Shown here: positions 44,301-52,711 of the stretch, in pieces | Layout of the letters: each line of letters starts with the position of its first letter | Position numbering within the stretch: position 1 is the first letter of the stretch | Assembly: GCA_017445115.1 (NCBI GenBank) | Contig: JAFSUU010000032.1 | Coordinates: forward strand, 1 to 64,000 | Length of the DNA stretch: 64,000 nucleotides | From: Clostridia bacterium | Lineage (GTDB): Bacteria; Bacillota_A; Clostridia; Oscillospirales; CAG-272 | Reading direction: 5' to 3' | Notes under the pieces: generated by a model | Told to the model about the DNA's origin: nothing | The model's database searches: none | Seen by the model: only the letters and a program-made list of their open reading frames with translations | Made by a program: the position numbers and the translations under genes

Positions 44301-44777
44301 TCACTCTTCGGCGGGAGATTCCGCGTCAGGAGCCTTGTCTGTCTTAAACTTATCCGCCTCAGACTGCGCCATAGCGTCGCATCTCTCGTTGTACGGATGA
44401 CCTGCGTGTCCTTTGACCCACTCGTATTCGAGTTTGTGTGTGCCGACGAGACGAAGAAGTTCTTCCCAGAGATCGGGGTTCAGCGCCTTTGATTTGTCGG
44501 GCTTTTTCCAGCCGTTTTTCCGCCAGGACTCCGCCCAGCCTTTTTCAAGCCCGTCTATCACGTACTTCGAATCGGAACAGAGATGAACTTCACACGGTTC
44601 CTTCAGCGCGCGAAACGCCTCTATGACCGCGGTCAGCTCCATTCTGTTGTTCGTCGTCTCGGGCTCTCCGCCGGAGATCTCCTTTTCTCGCTGTCCGTAG
44701 ACGAGAACGGCTCCCCACCCGCCGGGACCGGGATTGAATTTGCACGAACCGTCAGTATAAATATCGACTTTTTTCAA
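44301..44777 (-). CDS. rnhA: Ribonuclease HI
   Basis: Cleaves RNA in RNA-DNA hybrids (R-loops, Okazaki primers). The catalytic set is complete: Asp in IYTDGSC, Glu in [12 protein letters not shown], Asp in [12 protein letters not shown] and Asp in [10 protein letters not shown], with the substrate-handle region and WVKGHAGH loop. The start is a TTG at 44777: a consensus ggaggt lies 11 bases upstream and the product then begins at the family position ([12 protein letters not shown]). An in-frame ATG at 44801 lies only a few bases after the predicted transcription start. 158 residues with an acidic C-terminal tail. Confidence 0.93.
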   Translation of the reverse strand: MKKVDIYTDGSCKFNPGPGGWGAVLVYGQREKEISGGEPETTNNRMELTAVIEAFRALKEPCEVHLCSDSKYVIDGLEKGWAESWRKNGWKKPDKSKALNPDLWEELLRLVGTHKLEYEWVKGHAGHPYNERCDAMAQSEADKFKTDKAPDAESPAEE

Positions 44778-44813
44778 ATTTCGCACCGACCTCCGTCTCA
44801 TCAAGTACTATAA

Positions 44814-44842
44814 ATTATAGCATATATTCGCTATTATTACAA
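44814..44842 (-). promoter_or_regulatory. Promoter of rnhA
   Basis: On the minus strand, -35 TTGTAA (44837-44842), a 17-bp spacer ending in TGC (extended -10) and -10 TATAAT (44814-44819). The predicted start of transcription is about 44807, which supports the TTG start of rnhA. Confidence 0.82.
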
Positions 44843-44919
44843 GTTTTATTTATTATCGGACGATATTTTGTACAATATCGAAAAATAATCAAATAAATGC
44901 TTTTAATTATTCAAAATCA

Positions 44920-44948
44920 TTGACATAAGCGCTCAAAAACTGTATAAT
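44920..44948 (+). promoter_or_regulatory. Perfect consensus sigma-A promoter of glyA
   Basis: -35 TTGACA (44920-44925), exactly 17 bp, and -10 TATAAT (44943-44948), 41 bases upstream of the glyA start. A short inverted repeat, agggat (44949-44954)/atccct, frames the leader so that the ggagg ribosome site lies in the loop. Confidence 0.92.
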
Positions 44949-44988
44949 AGGGATAATTATTCAAGAAACTATCGGAGGCGTCATCCCT

Positions 44989-46227
44989 ATGAACTTTTTT
45001 GAAGAGCTCTCGTCATTCGATCCCGAAGTCGGCGCGGCGTGCGCGGCGGAACTGAAAAGGCAGAGAGGCAACATCGAGCTCATCGCGTCGGAAAACATCG
45101 TATCAAAAGCAGTACTTCTCGCCGCGGGCAGCGTCCTGACGAATAAATACGCCGAGGGCTTCCCCTCAAAGAGATACTACGGCGGATGCGAATGCGTCGA
45201 CGTCGTGGAAAATATCGCGAGAGACCGCGCCAAAGCACTGTTCGGCGCGGAGCACGCAAACGTTCAGCCTCACAGCGGTGCGAGCGCAAACCTCGCCGCT
45301 TTCTTCGCATTCGTGCAGCCGGGCGACACCGTAATGGGAATGAACCTCTCCGAAGGCGGACATCTTTCCCACGGATCTCCCGTCAATATCTCGGGAAAAT
45401 ACTTCAACATCGTTCCTTACGGCGTCGATCCCGTGACAGAAATGATAGATTACGACGAAATGCTAAGGATTGCAAAAGAAGTCAAGCCGAAGCTCATCGT
45501 CGTCGGCGCGAGTGCGTACTCACGCATCATCGACTTCAAGCGCTGCCGCGAGATCGCGGACGAAGTCGGCGCATACCTCATGGTGGATATGGCGCACATC
45601 GCGGGCCTCGTCGCGGCGGGACTTCATCCGAGCCCCGTGCCGTATGCCGACGTCGTCACCACCACAACGCACAAAACGCTTCGCGGTCCGCGCGGAGGTA
45701 TGATCCTCTGCCCGGAGAAATACGCAAAGCAGATAGACAAAGCAATATTCCCCGGCACGCAGGGCGGTCCTCTGATGCACATCGTCGCGGCGAAAGCGGT
45801 CGCGCTCGGCGAAGCGCTGACAGACGAATTCAAGGACTACCAGAGACGAATCGTTGAAAACGCGAAAGTCCTCTCGACCTCACTCATCGAAAACGGCTTC
45901 CGTCTCGTCTCCGGCGGCACGGACAATCACCTTATGACGATAGACCTCCGCTCTTTCGGCATCTCCGGCAAAGAGATGGAAACGCGCCTCGACACGGTGC
46001 ACATCACCGCGAACAAGAACACTATCCCGCGCGACCCCGCCAGCCCGTTCGTCACGAGCGGTCTTCGCGTCGGCACCCCCGCGGTCACGACCCGCGGCTT
46101 CGGAACGGACGAAATGATAAAGATAGCGTCATGGATGAAAGACGTCGCGGCAAACTACGAAGAGAGCCGCGAGCGCATCTCGGCTGAAGTTACCGAGCTC
46201 TGCAAAAAGTATCCCATTTACGACTGA
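44989..46227 (+). CDS. glyA: Serine hydroxymethyltransferase
   Basis: PLP enzyme that converts serine and tetrahydrofolate to glycine and methylene-THF, the main one-carbon source. The 412 residues are full length. Motifs seen: [23 protein letters not shown] N-terminus, [16 protein letters not shown], the substrate loop [26 protein letters not shown], and the PLP-lysine site [18 protein letters not shown]. Start 44989 follows ggagg. It stands alone between its promoter and terminator. Confidence 0.98.
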   Translation: MNFFEELSSFDPEVGAACAAELKRQRGNIELIASENIVSKAVLLAAGSVLTNKYAEGFPSKRYYGGCECVDVVENIARDRAKALFGAEHANVQPHSGASANLAAFFAFVQPGDTVMGMNLSEGGHLSHGSPVNISGKYFNIVPYGVDPVTEMIDYDEMLRIAKEVKPKLIVVGASAYSRIIDFKRCREIADEVGAYLMVDMAHIAGLVAAGLHPSPVPYADVVTTTTHKTLRGPRGGMILCPEKYAKQIDKAIFPGTQGGPLMHIVAAKAVALGEALTDEFKDYQRRIVENAKVLSTSLIENGFRLVSGGTDNHLMTIDLRSFGISGKEMETRLDTVHITANKNTIPRDPASPFVTSGLRVGTPAVTTRGFGTDEMIKIASWMKDVAANYEESRERISAEVTELCKKYPIYD

Positions 46228-46240
46228 ATAATCGCAATAT

Positions 46241-46275
46241 AAAAAGCAGACTGACTGTTTCAGTCTGCTTTTTCG
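46241..46275 (+). terminator. Intrinsic terminator of glyA
   Basis: A 14-bp perfect stem (46241-46254 with 46260-46273, arm aaaaagcagactga, loop ctgtt). The A and T tails of the arms allow bidirectional function for the convergent membrane-protein gene. Confidence 0.92.
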
Positions 46276-46298
46276 TTAGCAAAACGTCTTCATTCCTC

Positions 46299-47267
46299 TC
46301 AGATCTCCGCGTGAAGCTTTGCGAATTTGCTCGACTTACGGCTGAGATCAGCGAAAGCGGATTCCGAAGGAATGTCGTCCACGCCGGATTCGATGTAGTT
46401 ACGAAGAACTCCGGTGAGAATGAATGGACGTACGAACGTGCTGTGCAGGATGCCCCAGACGATGAGCCCGCCGATCGCGGCTATGATTATCGTGAGCGTC
46501 GCGGGGTTGGTGAGAAACCCGGGGATTTCTCCCTCCATACGCGCGCCAGCCTCGGCGATCTCTCTTGCGAGAGACTCAAACGCCGCCGGAAACGCCGAGA
46601 AGATGAGATAGAATATGCCGAAGAACGCGCCGCCGATCAGGGCAAGAGACGCGATTCCGATGCCGAAAATGCGTCCCACGTTTTTAGCGAGAGTCTTTCC
46701 GTGACGGAAGAAAAGCACCGCACCCTCGCAGGTCGCGCGAGCGGCGCTCTGTTCCTTGCGAAAAAACACCCACGCAAGGCAGCAGTCGCAAAGATATGCG
46801 ACGATCGTCTGTACCGCGGAGGACACCGCGGAGCCCACCGCGCCTCCGACGTCGCCGCCAATAGAATCGCCTATCTTCGTGATGAGTCTGCCGATCTGAT
46901 TGAAAATGCCCTTGATCACTCTCGTCGCCGCGAAGAATACCGCGACTGTGGTGAAGCGCTCCTTGACCATACGCTTTCCCTCTCCGTAAACGTCGTCCGG
47001 CAGTTTGCCGTCGACCACTCCGCGCATCATCATCGCTATCTGTCCCGCTTTGATGTTGTAACTCACGAAGCGAGAAATGATCGCGATTGCAATAAGCGCG
47101 ACGACGATCCCTATCGCAAGTCCTATAAGCCCTTTGTCGGTAAATTTGTCCATGAGGAAAAATCCGCCGACGGAGAGAGCCGCGAGGAGAACAACGGAGA
47201 GAACGTCGAATCCCAGCTTTTTCAGCGAGAACACGAGTGTGCGTCTGTAAATTTCCTTATTGCTCAT
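46299..47267 (-). CDS. Multi-pass membrane protein of unknown function
   Basis: A 322-residue integral membrane protein. Hydrophobic segments occur at about 17-35, 43-62, 110-130, 145-170, 195-230 and 250-280. It has a Gly/Val/Ala-rich stretch (GDSIGGDVGGAVGSAVSSAVQTIVAYLCDCC) and a C-terminal cytoplasmic segment. It resembles choline-transporter-like (CTL) topology only loosely. Start 47267 is set by aaggag; a 31-codon extension upstream consists of the TGATG-spaced hairpin repeat and is not real coding. Confidence 0.7.
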   Translation of the reverse strand: MSNKEIYRRTLVFSLKKLGFDVLSVVLLAALSVGGFFLMDKFTDKGLIGLAIGIVVALIAIAIISRFVSYNIKAGQIAMMMRGVVDGKLPDDVYGEGKRMVKERFTTVAVFFAATRVIKGIFNQIGRLITKIGDSIGGDVGGAVGSAVSSAVQTIVAYLCDCCLAWVFFRKEQSAARATCEGAVLFFRHGKTLAKNVGRIFGIGIASLALIGGAFFGIFYLIFSAFPAAFESLAREIAEAGARMEGEIPGFLTNPATLTIIIAAIGGLIVWGILHSTFVRPFILTGVLRNYIESGVDDIPSESAFADLSRKSSKFAKLHAEI

Positions 47268-47280
47268 ATATATCTCCTTT

Positions 47281-47356
47281 TCATCAGCCGCAGAGCGAAG
47301 CGTCGCCCCGACGCGGCGCAAATTTTCGTCTTCATCAGTCGGCAAAGCCGACGTCT
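47281..47356 (-). repeat. Modular hairpin repeat with TGATG(AAGACG) spacers
   Basis: Read on the minus strand: ATGAAGACG, hairpin gtcggc-ttt-gccgac (47338-47352), TGATGAAGACG, hairpin gcgtcg/cgacgc (47300-47305 with 47309-47314), then TGATGAAAAGGAG which leads into the ribosome site of the membrane-protein gene. The TGATG spacing resembles the array at 30005-30098. Confidence 0.6.
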
Positions 47357-48103
47357 TCATTTCCCTATCAGCTTCAGAAATCTCGTGTCGTTCATCTGCT
47401 CGTTCGTGAGATATTCTCCGTCGCGGAACAGAGCGTAGTTCGTCACGGGAGTCGGTGCATTTTGCGCTTTTTCTTTGCTGTCAAGAAGGATCGCCTTGAA
47501 CTTCACGCCGTGTTCTTTTGCCGTCGCTTCCACGATCGGAACGTATTTCGCGTTGAAAGGACACTGATGCGTGTAATAGATAACGTATCCGTCGTCTTCG
47601 ATATGCGGATGCTTCGCGCACTCTTTGAACTTTGGAGACGCCGCATCCTTTTCAAACGGCAGATACCAGAGCTGGATCCCGCAATCCGACTCGTCGCAGA
47701 CCGAAAATCCTTTGTATTTCAAAAACTTCGGATCGGCGAGAAACGACTTTTTCTTCGCAGAAGAAAGGATGCAAAGACCTGCTTTGCCGCCCTTTTTGCC
47801 GTCGGCGATACACTCTGAAAGCAGATCGTTCGAATAACCGTGCCCTTTGAAAGATCCGGAGACCCAGAGGCAGTCGATATAAATATATCCCGGCGCCTCT
47901 ATCGGCACCCACGCGTTCTCCGCCAGTATGTATTCGATAAAGCATTTGCCACGCTCCGTGCTCTTAAGAAAAACGAGCCCGTCGTCGAAGCGGTCCGCGA
48001 GCCACGCCTTTTTCGACGAGACCTGGACGTCGTTGTTGTTCGATATAGCGCAACAGATGTGCTCTTTTTCAAGATTCTCTTTTGTCACTCTTATGTATTC
48101 CAT
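47357..48103 (-). CDS. GNAT acetyltransferase with YoaP-like C-terminal domain
   Basis: A 248-residue two-domain protein. The N-terminal half is a GNAT fold with the acetyl-CoA loop WVSGSFKGHGYSNDLLSECIADGKKGGKAGLCILSS. The C-terminal half (from about 160) matches YoaP-type thioredoxin-like domains, with YVIYYTHQCPFNAKYVPIVEATAKEHGVKFKAILLDS. Its lone Cys in THQCPFN may be redox-active. Members are linked to modification of small molecules or peptides; the substrate is unknown. Start 48103 follows ggagg. Confidence 0.85.
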   Translation of the reverse strand: MEYIRVTKENLEKEHICCAISNNNDVQVSSKKAWLADRFDDGLVFLKSTERGKCFIEYILAENAWVPIEAPGYIYIDCLWVSGSFKGHGYSNDLLSECIADGKKGGKAGLCILSSAKKKSFLADPKFLKYKGFSVCDESDCGIQLWYLPFEKDAASPKFKECAKHPHIEDDGYVIYYTHQCPFNAKYVPIVEATAKEHGVKFKAILLDSKEKAQNAPTPVTNYALFRDGEYLTNEQMNDTRFLKLIGK

Positions 48104-48119
48104 AATTCCTCCGCAATCT

Positions 48120-48488
48120 TTATTCTATTGTTTTTTCGATCTTCATTTCCCGGCGCCACAAAGGAGCGTCACCGTCGTCTGCCCAGTATTCGTCGAGCTC
48201 TTTTATCAAGCCGTCTTCAAACTTTATAAAACTGACGACGTGACACGACTCTCTGCCGTCAGCGGAAAACACCCGTCCGGCAAGCACCGCCGTCTCACCG
48301 AGCTCCTCGACGCGCTCTATCTCGCCGCGCCACTCGCCCGGGTATTCGCAGTTCACTCTGACGTATTCCGGAACGGAAAACTGTTCGTTCGTACAGTGCC
48401 ACCTGACGACCGCGTCATCAAGAAAATATGACGTCAGGGCGTCCGCGTTCTTCGATACGACGTCGTTCCAGAATGCTTTAACGTCCAT
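48120..48488 (-). CDS. NTF2-like (SnoaL/DUF4440-type) protein
   Basis: A 122-residue protein with the cone-shaped NTF2-like pattern: MDVKAFWNDVVSKNADALTSYFLDDAVVRWHCTNEQFSVPEYVRVNCEYPGEW followed by four strands ending SCHVVSFIKFEDGLIKELDEYW. Family members bind or isomerise small ligands, so no function can be assigned. Start 48488 follows gagga and overlaps the nitroreductase gene by 11 bases, so the two are coupled. Confidence 0.82.
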   Translation of the reverse strand: MDVKAFWNDVVSKNADALTSYFLDDAVVRWHCTNEQFSVPEYVRVNCEYPGEWRGEIERVEELGETAVLAGRVFSADGRESCHVVSFIKFEDGLIKELDEYWADDGDAPLWRREMKIEKTIE

Positions 48489-49512
48489 CCTGTTCCTCAT
48501 CTTTCTTTTCGACAAGCCCGCGGTATTCTTCGAGCAGGTCATATATCCCGTCCTCCGACAGAACTCCGCGCGAAAGATCCCTCGGGAGAAGCCCTGCCTC
48601 GTCCGCGGCAAAGTCGCGCCTCCATTCGACGCTGTCGTAATACGCTTCAAGAGACGATACCATATCCCGAAGTTCTTCCGTCGCCGCGCCTTCGGCAATC
48701 AGGCGCGATACCTCGCGCATGATGTTCTCGTATTTCGTTATCCTCTCTGTCTGTAAAAGTTCGTCCGCACGCACTCCGATCTTATACGACGTCGCGAGCG
48801 TCATCTCTTCGTCGCCGTCGACGTCTGAAAAAAGCTCGCGCTCATACGAATAACCCTCGTGAGCGAGGCAGACTTCAAGGATATAGAGGTAAATACCGAC
48901 GTCGATCCTGTTGTAGAACCCGACCTTGTTCGCCGGCATGATCCCGCGCTTTCCGGGCTTTCTGTAACGGTATACGTTCAGAACTCCGTCATTGTTCTCC
49001 GTCTTCCACGGCTGAGAATTGCAGGCGCTCGGAGCAAACCTTGCGATCTCCCCGACGCCGAGCGTGTCGCCGCTCCATATCTCGTCGAGCACTTTGCGCT
49101 TGGATTTGAACATATCCTTCCGGAACTTGTCCTCCGGCATCTTCGAGAGCGCGATCATTATGACGTAGTCGAGGCCGCCCTTTTGCATCTCCTTCGTCCT
49201 GCCGATGCCGAACCAGAGCGCGCCGATGTTCTCGCGGGCAAGCGCCAGATCGATCTGTTCTCCAATGTATCCGATATTTCTGAGATAGTCTCCCTTTTTC
49301 TCACTGTAAAACAGAATGCAGTATTCCGCTCCGCGGCGGCAGGTCGTCTCCGACTCGGGAACGAGAACTATCTCTGTCTTTATCCCGGGATAGAGCGGCT
49401 CGACCGAGGATATGATACTCCCGATCTTTTCAACGTCTGCGGGAGAGAGCTTTTCCGTACCGCGGAACAGATGGAACGATCTTCTCTTAAATATTTCAGC
49501 GTAAAGATCCAT
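48478..49512 (-). CDS. Nitroreductase-family flavoprotein (TM1586-like)
   Basis: A 344-residue protein whose first 250 residues match the putative TM nitroreductase group: LYAEIFKRRSFHLFRG (FMN-binding Arg-Arg-Ser), ENIGALWFGIGRTKE, VGEIARFAPSACNSQPWKTENND (the SACNSQPW FMN motif) and GFYNRIDVGIYLYILEVCLAHEGY. A helical C-terminal extension of about 90 residues is charged. Substrate unknown. Start 49512 follows gaggtg. Confidence 0.88.
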   Translation of the reverse strand: MDLYAEIFKRRSFHLFRGTEKLSPADVEKIGSIISSVEPLYPGIKTEIVLVPESETTCRRGAEYCILFYSEKKGDYLRNIGYIGEQIDLALARENIGALWFGIGRTKEMQKGGLDYVIMIALSKMPEDKFRKDMFKSKRKVLDEIWSGDTLGVGEIARFAPSACNSQPWKTENNDGVLNVYRYRKPGKRGIMPANKVGFYNRIDVGIYLYILEVCLAHEGYSYERELFSDVDGDEEMTLATSYKIGVRADELLQTERITKYENIMREVSRLIAEGAATEELRDMVSSLEAYYDSVEWRRDFAADEAGLLPRDLSRGVLSEDGIYDLLEEYRGLVEKKDEEQDGR

Positions 49513-49520
49513 TTTGCACC

Positions 49521-49946
49521 TCACAGATCATCTATGTCCGCGACGTCGACGGCTTTGATGCCGCGCTCGCGGAGAAGCTTTGCGAACACGCCCTCGCCCG
49601 GAACGACGTTACCGGAAAAGGTCCCGTCGTAGACCGACCTCACGCCGCAGGACGGACTTCTCGACTGAAGGATGACGAGCTCCGCTCCCGACTCGGCGAC
49701 GATCTCAAGTGCCGCTTCGGCGCCGCGCCTGAACTCTTCGTCGACAGATACGCCGTCGGGATGCTTTACGATCCCGTTTACTATCTCGGACGGCTCTCGC
49801 GGGGTCGGAAGTCCTCCGAGTACCTCCGGGCAGACGCCGACGGCCTCGTGACCTTCAAGGAACGCCGCGAGCTTTTCGCTGTAATTGTTTTTGCCGTTGT
49901 ATTTGCAGTTCTCGCCGAGAAGGCACGCGCTGCATGCGATCTTCAT
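49521..49946 (-). CDS. DUF523/TudS-like desulfidase
   Basis: A 141-residue protein of the DUF523 family, whose characterised member TudS is a [4Fe-4S] thiouracil desulfidase. The Cys pattern is visible: IACSACLLGENCKYNG, VCPEVLGGLPTPREPSEI and LQSRSPSCGV, giving the cluster-ligating Cys residues and the SPSCG substrate loop. It may remove sulfur from thio-nucleobases released by tRNA turnover, fitting the nearby mnmA. Start 49946 is 9 bases behind the DUF3795 gene. Confidence 0.9.
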   Translation of the reverse strand: MKIACSACLLGENCKYNGKNNYSEKLAAFLEGHEAVGVCPEVLGGLPTPREPSEIVNGIVKHPDGVSVDEEFRRGAEAALEIVAESGAELVILQSRSPSCGVRSVYDGTFSGNVVPGEGVFAKLLRERGIKAVDVADIDDL

Positions 49947-49955
49947 TTTCTCGCC

Positions 49956-50300
49956 TCAGGCGTCCGCCTGACCTTTAAGGTTGGCGAGCGCGTCCTTGTT
50001 GTCGGATATTATCATAGCGGCCTTCGGGCAGCCCTCGAGCAGTTCGCAGTCGCCGCAGGTGGAATACTCTTTCGCAATAGCGCATTTGCGTATCTCGCAA
50101 AGCGAGTCGCAGAAGACCGTCTTTTTACCGTCGACGCGGCAGCCCTCGCAGTTGATCTGTTCGGGAAGGATCGTGATGCCGTTGAGCTCCGACCAGGATT
50201 TCGCGGTCTTCTCGCGAAGCGCGGCGTCGTTGTTCACCGTTGCGATATACGCGTCGCACTTTTCGCAGTCGAGCCCGCAGTATGCAATCATTTTTTTCAT
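49956..50300 (-). CDS. DUF3795 cysteine-rich protein
   Basis: A 114-residue protein with the DUF3795 signature: IAYCGLDCEKCDAYIAT at the N-terminus and two further CxxC-like clusters, INCEGCRVDGKKTVFCDSLCEIRKCAIAK and STCGDCELLEGC. The nine or more Cys residues suggest zinc or iron-sulfur binding. Function unknown. Start 50300 follows ggagg. It lies in a minus-strand run with the DUF523 gene. Confidence 0.9.
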   Translation of the reverse strand: MKKMIAYCGLDCEKCDAYIATVNNDAALREKTAKSWSELNGITILPEQINCEGCRVDGKKTVFCDSLCEIRKCAIAKEYSTCGDCELLEGCPKAAMIISDNKDALANLKGQADA

Positions 50301-50330
50301 ACCTTTATACCTCCGAAAATTATTCCTACG

Positions 50331-50744
50331 TCAGTCCTCGGGCGACCAGCTCGCCTGGACGTCCTCGATAACGACGTTCTCGTCGACCTTGACGACTATC
50401 TGATACTCGTCCTCATAGACGATCTCGCCGGGAAAGTTGGTGTAGACAACGTAATAAGCATGATTATACCTTTCGAGCAGCCAGAGGAGCGGCTGGATCA
50501 TCTTCATCATCATCTCGGTGTTCTCCACCTTGAAATAGCAGATGACCTTCTCCTGACGCTTGCATTGAGGAGGAAACGGGAGCTCCTCCGCGAACCACGA
50601 ATCTATCTCCTTGAAAAGTCCTACGTCTTCCTCTTCCATGACTCCGTTAGTCACGAGCTGGTTCAGCATACTGAATATGCCCTTGCCTGTTCTCGTATTG
50701 GCGGCAAGTTCCTTGCCCTGGATCCTGCAGTACTTGAATTTCAT
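50331..50744 (-). CDS. Hypothetical acidic protein
   Basis: A 137-residue soluble protein, MKFKYCRIQGKELAANTRTG..., without signal peptide, membrane segment or recognisable motif. The second half (VICYFKVENTEMMMKMIQPLLWLLERYNHAYYVVYTNFPGEIVYEDEYQIVVKV) looks like a mixed alpha/beta domain. Start 50744 follows aagga. It is 15 bases behind mnmA and probably co-transcribed. Confidence 0.7.
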   Translation of the reverse strand: MKFKYCRIQGKELAANTRTGKGIFSMLNQLVTNGVMEEEDVGLFKEIDSWFAEELPFPPQCKRQEKVICYFKVENTEMMMKMIQPLLWLLERYNHAYYVVYTNFPGEIVYEDEYQIVVKVDENVVIEDVQASWSPED

Positions 50745-50759
50745 AAACGATCCTTTCTT

Positions 50760-51827
50760 TCAATCGTCGCTGCGGATAATACCTCCGCCTATAACGCAGT
50801 CGGCGTCGTCGTAAAAGACCGCGGACTGCCCCGGCGTCGCCGCTCTGACCGGCTCGTCAAATTCGATCGTAACGCCGTCTTCCGCGCACTCGATCCACGC
50901 GTCTGCTGCGACATGGTGATAGCGGATCTTCGCGCGGCATCTGATTTTTTCGCCCGCCTCGGGCGGCGCTGTGCTCATCCAGTTGACGTCCGAGCAGACG
51001 ACTCTTTTCGTGTAGAGCGACTCCTCCGGTCCGAGCACGACCTCGTTTCGCTCCGCGCATATTTTCTTGACGTAAGCGGGAGCGCCGAGCGCGATACCGA
51101 GCCCTTTCCGCTGACCGACTGTGTAATGAGTTATTCCGCGGTGAGTGCCGAGTACTTTTCCCGACTCATCGACGAAATATCCCTCTCCGGGGACGGGAGT
51201 TTTCGCGTTCTCATCAATAAAGTCAGAGTAGTGACCGTCGGTGACGAAGCAGATCTCCTGCGAGTCCGGCTTGTTCGCGACAGGGATTCCCTCGCGCTCC
51301 GCTATTTCCCTGACCTCCGTCTTCGTAAAACCTCCGAGCGGCATCAGCGTCGCGGCGAGCTGTTCCTGCGACAGCCTGTAAAGCATATACGTCTGATCTT
51401 TTTCCGCGTGGCGCGCCTTTTGTACCGTGTACCGCCCGTTTTCAAGGCGCACGACCGACGCGTAGTGCCCCGTCGCGACAAGATCCGCGCCGAGCACCTT
51501 TGCAAAGTAGAGCATTTTCTCCCATTTAACGTGTCTGTTGCACAGAACGCAGGGATTCGGAGTCATGCCGCGCAAATAATCGCCGATAAACGGCTCGAGG
51601 ACCTCTCTTTCAAAATCGAGAGTGCAGTTGAACGCGTGGAAAGGGATCCCTATTTTGCTTGCCGCCGCTCTCGCGTCGTCGATCTCACAGCATCTGCCCT
51701 CATCGCCTTCCGACGAGAGCCAGGTCCTGAGAGTCACCCCGACGACGTCGTATCCCTCTTTTTTCAAAAGATACGCGGCGACGGCGCTGTCGACTCCTCC
51801 CGACATTCCGACTATCACTTTTGACAT
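50760..51827 (-). CDS. mnmA: tRNA-specific 2-thiouridylase MnmA
   Basis: Thiolates U34 in tRNAs for Lys, Glu and Gln using sulfur relayed from a cysteine desulfurase. The 355 residues hold the PP-loop VIVGMSGGVDSAVAAYLLK, the nucleophile Cys in MTPNPCVLCNRHVKW, the second catalytic Cys in SQEICFVTDG, ATGHYASV and the C-terminal barrel. Start 51827 follows aagggggat. It heads the minus-strand run that continues to the DUF3795 and DUF523 genes. Confidence 0.96.
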   Translation of the reverse strand: MSKVIVGMSGGVDSAVAAYLLKKEGYDVVGVTLRTWLSSEGDEGRCCEIDDARAAASKIGIPFHAFNCTLDFEREVLEPFIGDYLRGMTPNPCVLCNRHVKWEKMLYFAKVLGADLVATGHYASVVRLENGRYTVQKARHAEKDQTYMLYRLSQEQLAATLMPLGGFTKTEVREIAEREGIPVANKPDSQEICFVTDGHYSDFIDENAKTPVPGEGYFVDESGKVLGTHRGITHYTVGQRKGLGIALGAPAYVKKICAERNEVVLGPEESLYTKRVVCSDVNWMSTAPPEAGEKIRCRAKIRYHHVAADAWIECAEDGVTIEFDEPVRAATPGQSAVFYDDADCVIGGGIIRSDD

Positions 51828-51864
51828 TCTGTGCGATCCCCCTTTCCTGAGAACGGTCTTTTTA

Positions 51865-52535
51865 TTACCAGATAAACGGTATTACTCTGTATTTTACTTT
51901 CTTTTTGTACTCGGCGTATCCGTCAAGCCCCGTCTCAAGCACTTTTTCCTCGTTCTTTATCCTTATCGCGATGAGCGGGATGTAGAAGAGCGTTATTATA
52001 AACGATATGAACGAACCGAGCACGATCGGCATGCTTGAAAACAGTATTAGAGTGCTCATATACATCGGATGACGTACGATCCCGTAAAGCCCGGTGTCGA
52101 TCACTTTCTGGTTTTCCTGGACTCGACCGTGCGGGAGAGATAGACGTTCTCGCGAAGCACCTCGGCATAGAGAACGTAGGCGGCAAGAAATACGCCCGCG
52201 CCGACGTAACTCGCCCACATCGGAAACACGAGAAATCCGAAACGGTAGGACAGCCCCGCCGCGACGAACGCCGCCGTAAACATTACCCCGCTGAAAAGAA
52301 TGACCGCCTTTTGCTCTTTTTCTTTCTCTTTGACGCCGAGACGTTTCTTCAAAAGCTCCGGGTTTTTGAACATCATAACTATCCCGGCGACGAACATCGG
52401 AATAAAAAGTATCCCGAGGAGGATCCACCCCTGAACGTATGAAAAGGTCCCCGCCGGAAGGAACAGAAGCGCCCCGACCGCGACAAGCCCTGATAAAAAC
52501 TTCGCTATCGCCTGGAAAAAGAGTTTTGCGTTCAT
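51865..52535 (-). pseudogene. Isoprenylcysteine methyltransferase-like membrane protein, frameshifted
   Basis: Two minus-strand frames together make one ICMT/PEMT-like protein. The first (52535 down to 52101) gives the N-terminal membrane helices through LYAEVLRENVYLSRTVE and then runs to a stop. The second frame (used from about 52121 to 51865) continues with QENQKVIDTGLYGIVRHPMYMSTLILF and EEKVLETGLDGYAEYKKKVKYRVIPFIW, the diagnostic SAM-binding C-terminus. A single missing base near 52121-52122 explains the break. Start 52535 follows ggag. It could be a true pseudogene or a one-base consensus error; promoter and codon pattern remain normal. Confidence 0.88.
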
Positions 52536-52573
52536 TGTGAGATCTCCGTAACTATAACAGTACCTTTGACGTT

Positions 52574-52602
52574 ATTATATCATATTATCATAGGTTTTTC
52601 AA
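52574..52602 (-). promoter_or_regulatory. Promoter of the ICMT-like gene
   Basis: On the minus strand, -35 TTGAAA (52597-52602), a 17-bp spacer and -10 TATAAT (52574-52579), about 38 bases before the start codon. The good promoter argues against long-standing decay of the gene. Confidence 0.8.
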
Positions 52603-52663
52603 TTTGAAGATGAAACTAATTTGCATTATTATTTATAAGTACGTTTTTTCGGACAACGGGTTG

Positions 52664-52672
52664 TGGTATAAT
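52664..52672 (+). promoter_or_regulatory. Extended -10 promoter of the ankyrin gene
   Basis: TGG-TATAAT with TATAAT at 52667-52672; a T-run occupies the -35 position. It overlaps an in-frame upstream ATG of the ankyrin reading frame, ruling out the longer start. Confidence 0.6.
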
Positions 52673-52711
52673 GATGGTACTCAAAAAGGCAAAGAAAGAA
52701 GGCAAACGATC

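Noticed and set aside
44880..44988. Glycine riboswitch upstream of glyA
   Set aside because: Only about 34 bases separate the consensus -10 from the start codon, too short for a riboswitch aptamer.
47268..47360. 31-residue N-terminal extension of the 46299 membrane protein
   Set aside because: It is encoded by a TGATG-spaced hairpin repeat, and the perfect aaggag site lies after it.
49761..51824. 687-codon plus-strand frame across mnmA, the 50331 gene, DUF3795 and DUF523
   Set aside because: It spans four genes with clear family motifs on the other strand; its translation is Arg/Val-rich with no motif. GC-rich third positions produce such long antisense frames in this genome.
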